This document shows, one piece after another, positions 58,652-64,000 of a stretch of DNA of 64,000 bases (the first letter of the stretch is position 1; every line of letters starts with the position of its first letter). This stretch comes from Flavobacteriales bacterium (lineage in GTDB: Bacteria > Bacteroidota > Bacteroidia > Flavobacteriales_F > PHOS-HE28): positions 217,571 to 281,570 of the forward strand of contig JAHDVX010000001.1 in the NCBI GenBank assembly GCA_023382455.1. The letters run 5' to 3'. A model generated the notes under the pieces. The model was not told the origin of the DNA, ran no database searches, and saw only the letters and a program-made list of their open reading frames with translations. Position numbers and translations under genes: made by a program.

Positions 58652-59791
58652 ATGGCCATCCAAAGCGAAACCCCCGAACTCGAAAAAGTAGTTCCTGAGG
58701 CACAGGACTTCCTTCCCCTGCTCGGCACCGACCACGTGGAACTCTACGTGGGCAACGCCAAGCAGGCGGCACACTTCTACAAGAGCGCCTTCGGCTTCCA
58801 GAGCATGGCCTACGCCGGCCTGGAGACGGGCGTGAAGGACCGCACCAGCTACGTGGTGGAGCAGGGCAAGATGCGCCTGGTGCTCACCACGCCGCTCACC
58901 AAGGACCACGAGATCAACGAGCACCTGCGCCTGCACGGCGACGGCGTGAAGGTGATTGCCCTGTGGGTGGACGATGCGCGCAAGGCCTTCGCCGAGACCA
59001 CCAAGCGCGGTGCGGTGCCCTACTTCGAGCCCCGCGTGGAGAAGGACGCCGACGGCGAGGTGGTGAAGAGCGGCATCAAACTCTATGGCGACACGGTGCA
59101 CATCTTCGTGGAACGCAAGAACTACCACGGCACCTTCCTGCCGGGCTACAAGCCGTGGAAGAGCGCCTACAACCCGCCCACCGCAGGCCTGAAGTATGTG
59201 GACCACATGGTGGCCAACGTGGGCTGGAACGAGATGAACCCCTGGGTGAAGTTCTACGAGGACGTGATGGGCTTCGCCAACGTGCTGGGCTTTGACGACA
59301 AGGACATCAGCACCGAGTACAGCGCCTTGATGAGCAAGGTGATGAGCAACGGCAACGGGCGCATCAAGTTCCCGATCAACGAGCCGGCCGAGGGCAAGAA
59401 GAAGAGCCAAGTGGAGGAATACCTGGACTTCTACAACGGCCCCGGCGTGCAGCATATCGCCATGGCCACGGACGACATCGTGAAGACCGTGCGCGAGCTG
59501 ATGAGCCGCGGCGTGGAGTTCCTGAAAGTGCCCAGCAGCTACTACGACAATTTGTTGGACCGCGTGGGCAAGATCGATGAGGACCTCGGCCCCCTGAGCG
59601 AACTGGGTATCCTGGTGGACCGCGACGATGAGGGCTACTTGTTGCAGTTGTTCACCAAGCCGCTGCAGGACCGGCCCACGCTCTTCATCGAGATCATCCA
59701 GCGCAAGGGCGCCAAGAGTTTCGGCAAGGGCAACTTCAAGGCCCTGTTCGAAGCGATCGAACGCGAGCAGGAGCTGCGCGGTACATTGTAA
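58652..59791 (+). CDS. hpd: 4-hydroxyphenylpyruvate dioxygenase
   Basis: 379 residues. Two VOC-type domains; iron ligands lie in KYVDHMVANV (His), GVQHIAMATDD (His) and TLFIEIIQRKG (Glu). The C-terminal RKGAKSFGKGNFKALFEAIEREQ is characteristic. It makes homogentisate, the substrate of the hmgA product encoded 0.6 kb upstream. A strong terminator follows 26 bp after the stop. Confidence 0.96.
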   Translation: MAIQSETPELEKVVPEAQDFLPLLGTDHVELYVGNAKQAAHFYKSAFGFQSMAYAGLETGVKDRTSYVVEQGKMRLVLTTPLTKDHEINEHLRLHGDGVKVIALWVDDARKAFAETTKRGAVPYFEPRVEKDADGEVVKSGIKLYGDTVHIFVERKNYHGTFLPGYKPWKSAYNPPTAGLKYVDHMVANVGWNEMNPWVKFYEDVMGFANVLGFDDKDISTEYSALMSKVMSNGNGRIKFPINEPAEGKKKSQVEEYLDFYNGPGVQHIAMATDDIVKTVRELMSRGVEFLKVPSSYYDNLLDRVGKIDEDLGPLSELGILVDRDDEGYLLQLFTKPLQDRPTLFIEIIQRKGAKSFGKGNFKALFEAIEREQELRGTL

Positions 59792-59817
59792 ACCGATCAG
59801 TGCGATCCGACTGGAAG

Positions 59818-59841
59818 GGGCGCTCCCAGGAGCGCCCTTTT
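59818..59841 (+). terminator. Intrinsic terminator after hpd
   Basis: GGGCGCTCC-CA-GGAGCGCCC followed by TTTT. Perfect 9-bp stem with a 2-nt gap; ends the tyrosine catabolism unit. Confidence 0.85.
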
Positions 59842-59852
59842 CGTTTGCAGCA

Positions 59853-59860
59853 TAGCTTTG
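59853..59860 (+). promoter_or_regulatory. TAnnTTTG promoter element for the lipoprotein gene
   Basis: TAGCTTTG, 4 bp before the ATG at 59865. Confidence 0.65.
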
Positions 59861-59864
59861 TGCC

Positions 59865-60260
59865 ATGCGCCACTTCGCCGCACTCTCCCTGCTCACCCTG
59901 CTGCTCGCCTCGGCCTGCACCAAGGAGGATGACGAGGCCTACCGCCCGGCCGGCATCACCTTCCGAACCGACAGCGGCTACACCTTCCAGAATGACACCG
60001 CACAGGTGCAGGATACCCTGCTGATCGGTGCCTTGGTGGCCGAGGGATCCCAGAGCCTGCAAACGGTGTACGTGCAGATGCGCGTGAACGGCGGCGAATG
60101 GGTGCAGAAGGATAGCGTACCCTTCACCCAGAACCCGATGGCCCTGGACGTGCAGGCCATCATGGGCGATGTGCCCCGATCCGAGGATTGGAGCATCCTG
60201 GCCGTGGAACGCAGCGGTGACGCCACCCGGCGCAGCCTCACCTTCACCGTCACGGAATAG
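59865..60260 (+). CDS. Small lipoprotein, unknown function
   Basis: 131 residues with a lipoprotein signal ([12 protein letters not shown], lipid Cys at about 18) followed by TKEDDE, a typical outer-membrane lipoprotein linker. The mature part is predicted all-beta ([35 protein letters not shown]), perhaps an immunoglobulin-like domain. No family recognised. Lies alone between hpd and aspS. Confidence 0.8.
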   Translation: MRHFAALSLLTLLLASACTKEDDEAYRPAGITFRTDSGYTFQNDTAQVQDTLLIGALVAEGSQSLQTVYVQMRVNGGEWVQKDSVPFTQNPMALDVQAIMGDVPRSEDWSILAVERSGDATRRSLTFTVTE

Positions 60261-60280
60261 CGGGAAAGGCCCGCGGCCGG

Positions 60281-60288
60281 TACTTTCG
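60281..60288 (+). promoter_or_regulatory. aspS: TAnnTTTG-like promoter element for aspS
   Basis: TACTTTCG, one base off consensus, 15 bp before the ATG at 60304. Confidence 0.5.
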
Positions 60289-60303
60289 CGGGCCGAACAC
60301 ACC

Positions 60304-62073
<1,770 letters not shown>

Positions 62074-62187
62074 GCGCGGATCCGCAGGAGCGAAGATCCG
62101 AGGCTAACCCTCCACGCGGAAAACCTCGTCCATCCAACGCGGCTCCAGCGCAGGATCGGGTATTGACGAGCGATTGCGGAGGTTCCC

Positions 62188-62195
62188 TAACTTTG
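62188..62195 (+). promoter_or_regulatory. TAnnTTTG promoter element for the antitoxin remnant operon
   Basis: TAACTTTG, 5 bp before the ATG at 62201. Confidence 0.6.
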
Positions 62196-62200
62196 AACGC

Positions 62201-62371
62201 ATGGTCACGATCATCAAAAAGAAGACCCCGAAGGGCCGGTTACGTGCTTTGGTAAAACGCGCCAAATCGGTTCCCCAGGAAGGCTTCGACGCCAAAAAGC
62301 ACTTGGGCAAGTGGAAGCTGGATGAGGATGCGCTGGCCACGCAGAAGCGCCTCCGGGATGAGTGGGAATAG
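62201..62371 (+). CDS. Small antitoxin of a VapBC-like pair
   Basis: 56 residues from the ATG at 62201. Basic N-terminus (TIIKKKTPKGRLRALVKRAK) and a toxin-wrapping tail (FDAKKHLGKWKLDEDALATQKRLRDEWE). It overlaps the start of a PIN-domain gene by 15 bp and has its own promoter element, as antitoxin genes do. The partner toxin is broken, so it may now be an orphan. Confidence 0.75.
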   Translation: MVTIIKKKTPKGRLRALVKRAKSVPQEGFDAKKHLGKWKLDEDALATQKRLRDEWE

Positions 62372-62604
62372 CTTGGTACTGGACACCAGTGTGATCATCG
62401 ACATCCTGGGCGGCGACCAGCGTGCCGCAGCCATGGTGCAAGATGCCATCGTCTATGTATCGGTGATCAGCGGGTGGAATTGCTCAGTGTAACAAAGCCA
62501 CGCACGCATCCGGCGGAGGCCGAACTGGCCTTTCTTGCCGGTTGTAAACTGGTCCAGTTCTCGGACGAAATCCAGGACCTGATTTTGGGGGAGCTTACAA
62601 TCAA
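62357..62604 (+). pseudogene. Frameshifted and truncated VapC-like PIN toxin
   Basis: From the ATG at 62357 the frame reads NSLVLDTSVIIDILGGDQ, the PIN opening with its first Asp, then YVSVIS and a premature stop at 62489-62491. Restoring one base near 62470 continues the protein as VELLSVTKPRTHPAEAELAF...LVQFSDEIQDLILGELTIK. Homology then stops at about 62600 where AT-rich sequence begins, so the C-terminal catalytic Asp residues are missing. A dead toxin gene, cut at the edge of the cassette region. Confidence 0.85.
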
Positions 62605-62605
62605 G

Positions 62606-62643
62606 CCGCCATATTGCAAATATCATGTTACAGGCAGTGCATT
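62606..62643. repeat. Partial copy of the palindromic cassette-border repeat
   Basis: CATATTGCAAATATCATGTTACAGGCAGTGC here parallels the right end of the full copy at 63186-63329 (CTATTGCCAATAC, GATGTTATAGCCAGTGCC). Only the right end is present, fused to the broken PIN gene. Confidence 0.7.
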
Positions 62644-62681
62644 TGTTTAATATATCAGAACGTGCCTTTTTAAATTTGTTA

Positions 62682-63109
62682 TTAAGTTATTTCCCAGTTC
62701 TCTATGTCGCCCTTTACAATTTTAAAAATTGGATGTTGGTCAACCTTTTCAAGATTGATCAATTGGTCAAATTTATCTTTGTCACGAATTTTTAGTTTGT
62801 TGAGTAAGTGTCCAACTTCATATTTGATTTATCCTGTTGTTACGCACATTATGGAAGGTTCAAAATTCCAATCATTTTTTCCTTATCAAAGTTGTAATTC
62901 CATGTCAACGCTTCATTGCAAACAGTGGCTAAGTATTGGTTAATTCTGTCAACTGGTTTGTCAGCCTGTTTGAAACGGTCAAGTTGGGGATGATTGCGAT
63001 AACCCTTAGTTCTACCTTCAAGAACGTGTTTGGCAAGAAGTGTTTCACGCCACAAAGCCACAAGTCCTTTTGTGTCTAAATACTTTGGGTGTACTGACCA
63101 AATTCTCAT
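62682..63109 (-). pseudogene. Broken pyrimidine-dimer DNA glycosylase (DenV-like)
   Basis: From the ATG at 63109: IWSVHPKYLDTKGLVALWRE, LLAKHVLEGRTKGYRNHPQL, the family signature. The frame is lost in a run of six A at about 62878 (one A short), and a second lesion, a TAA where the family has a Gln codon, follows at about 62835. The rest is still readable (IKYEVGHLLNKLKIRDKDKFDQLI, ending DIENWEIT). DenV-type enzymes cut at UV dimers. The gene is AT-rich and foreign to the host composition. Confidence 0.85.
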
Positions 63110-63185
63110 TTGTCTAAAGGTTGTAAAATTATTTTCAATGGTCTATAATTTGAAAATTGTCATGTTGTTGAGTTGTCCGTTTGCA

Positions 63186-63329
63186 TTGCCTGTAACGTTT
63201 TGCGGCTTGGCGAAGTGCGGGACTTTTAGCACTAACGCTGATACGAAGCACAAACGTTGAATTTTGCACTTCCGTTGATACGAAGCCGTTCAGCCCGCCT
63301 ATTGCCAATACGATGTTATAGCCAGTGCC
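63186..63329. repeat. Full copy of the ~145-bp palindromic cassette-border repeat
   Basis: Runs from TGCCTGTAACGTTTTGCGGC to CGATGTTATAGCCAGTGCC. The two ends are imperfect inverted repeats (TAACGTTTTG...GGCG versus CGCC...GATGTTATAG) and the middle holds several GTTGA/GAAGC motifs. It separates the glycosylase pseudogene from the DUF1648 gene. Confidence 0.8.
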
Positions 63330-63337
63330 TTTTGTCG

Positions 63338-63841
63338 TCATTGTTTTGTTGTCTTAAATGATTTTATCATAAAGTATGTTATCGGAATAAAAATCAGTCC
63401 TAATGTCAATGGTAAAAACCAAACACCAAGTCCGCTTGTTTGTCCGTTTACATTTCTGATTGTTTGCAATGCAATTAGTCCGAAAATAATAACGATAATG
63501 AACTTTAAATATCTAATTAGACGTGTCGCATTTGTGTATTGTCTTAATGCGTTGTCTGCGGTTATGTTAGTCGGATAATTAAAAACGTGTGGAAACTTGT
63601 TTAAGATTGTCAGTCCAATAAAAAGAATTGTCGCAATTAACGGCAAAGTCAAAATATTTCCTTTTCCGCCAAAACCGTCTGCTTGTCCTGCTCCATTGTA
63701 ATGTATGGGAATTGTGTCGGGCAAGTTTGTATAGTTTGTTATTGTCAAAATCCAAAAAGCAAGAATTGAAGTCCAACCAAGGATTTCAAATATCTTGTCA
63801 GTTGTCGTAAGTTCTAATTTAATTTTTGGTCTTTCGTTCAT
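63338..63841 (-). CDS. DUF1648 (SdpI-like N-terminal) membrane protein
   Basis: 167 residues, four hydrophobic helices (GWTSILAFWILTITNYTNLP, LTLPLIATILFIGLTIL, FIIVIIFGLIALQTI, WFLPLTLGLIFIPITYFMI). The DUF1648 signature LPDTIPIHYNGAGQADGFGGK follows the first helix. Related domains occur in SdpI, an immunity protein, but many copies have no known function. AT-rich codon use marks it as acquired. It is the sole gene between two palindromic repeats. Confidence 0.88.
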   Translation of the reverse strand: MNERPKIKLELTTTDKIFEILGWTSILAFWILTITNYTNLPDTIPIHYNGAGQADGFGGKGNILTLPLIATILFIGLTILNKFPHVFNYPTNITADNALRQYTNATRLIRYLKFIIVIIFGLIALQTIRNVNGQTSGLGVWFLPLTLGLIFIPITYFMIKSFKTTKQ

Positions 63842-63870
63842 AATCGTTCAATTCTCCATGGTCTGTTGTG

Positions 63871-64000
63871 GCATTGGCTATAACGTTTTGGGTATTGCCG
63901 AAGGCGGGGATTTTTAGCACAAAAGTTCAAGCGAAGAACGAATGTTGAACCTTGCACAAATGTCCAATCGAAGCCGTTCAGCCCCGCTTTTGGCAATACC
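63871..64000. repeat. Palindromic cassette-border repeat, cut by the window edge
   Basis: Starts GCATTGGCTATAACGTTTTG and contains GGTATTGCC...GCGGGG and, inverted, CCCCGC...GGCAATACC near the edge. Same family as 63186-63329, better conserved in its stem. Confidence 0.85.

Overview
The window is a GC-rich chromosomal segment of a Bacteroidota bacterium, probably Flavobacteriales-like. The evidence is a type IX secretion/gliding triad (a PKD protein with a CHU_C-type C-terminal domain, a PD40 propeller protein, PorP/SprF), Bacteroidota-type TAnnTTTG promoter elements lying a few bases before many start codons, and typical gene pairs such as ctaB-cox3-cox3-cox4-sco-DUF420. No rRNA or tRNA gene was recognised. 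The lineage is inferred from content, not from a marker gene.

Layout. 1-6.2 kb: T9SS-related surface genes. 6.2-12.3 kb: two aldehyde dehydrogenase genes resembling the two halves of an ALDH16-type enzyme. They are separated by an accessory island with two VOC proteins, DUF2200, a lone antitoxin-like gene, and a retron-like cassette (structured non-coding region, 84-aa protein, XRE regulator, reverse transcriptase). 12.3-19.2 kb: a mutagenic-repair/restriction cluster of DinB, Mrr endonuclease and a DnaE2-like polymerase. The polymerase gene carries several in-frame repeat insertions. 19.2-34.5 kb: housekeeping genes (cysS, M28/glutaminyl cyclase-like lipoprotein, recJ, tadA, FtsX-like permease, methyltransferase, rbfA, MsbA-like ABC exporter, PBP1A, hydrolase, hicBA, hflX). 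34.6-47.8 kb: two amidohydrolase-like exported proteins, cysQ, the GDP-fucose genes gmd and fcl, a MntA/HepT module, and a surface-polysaccharide group (WecA/TagO-like transferase between two Wzi/RemB-like outer membrane proteins). 47.9-52.9 kb: cytochrome oxidase accessory operon followed by a bacilliredoxin. 53-62.1 kb: MORN-type protein, L-threonine dehydrogenase, a PIN toxin/antitoxin pair, trhO, tyrosine catabolism (hmgA, hpd), a lipoprotein and aspS. 62.2-64 kb: a decayed VapBC-like pair running abruptly into AT-rich foreign DNA made of single-gene cassettes separated by about 145-bp palindromic repeats.

Three interspersed repeat families stand out. The first is an 8-bp tandem unit (GATCAGAM). 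The second is a REP-like palindrome (TGTACCGTCGACCC and its complement). The third, seen as one clear copy, is an 82-bp element with 11-bp terminal inverted repeats. All three occur inside coding sequence without breaking the frame (dnaE carries all three; trhO carries one). The most promising undescribed system is the retron-like cassette at 8.84-10.5 kb. Next are the octamer-flanked four-helix-bundle cassette inside the tyrosine operon, the MntA/HepT module followed by a diverged copy of the fcl 3' end, and the palindrome-bounded AT-rich cassettes at the right edge.
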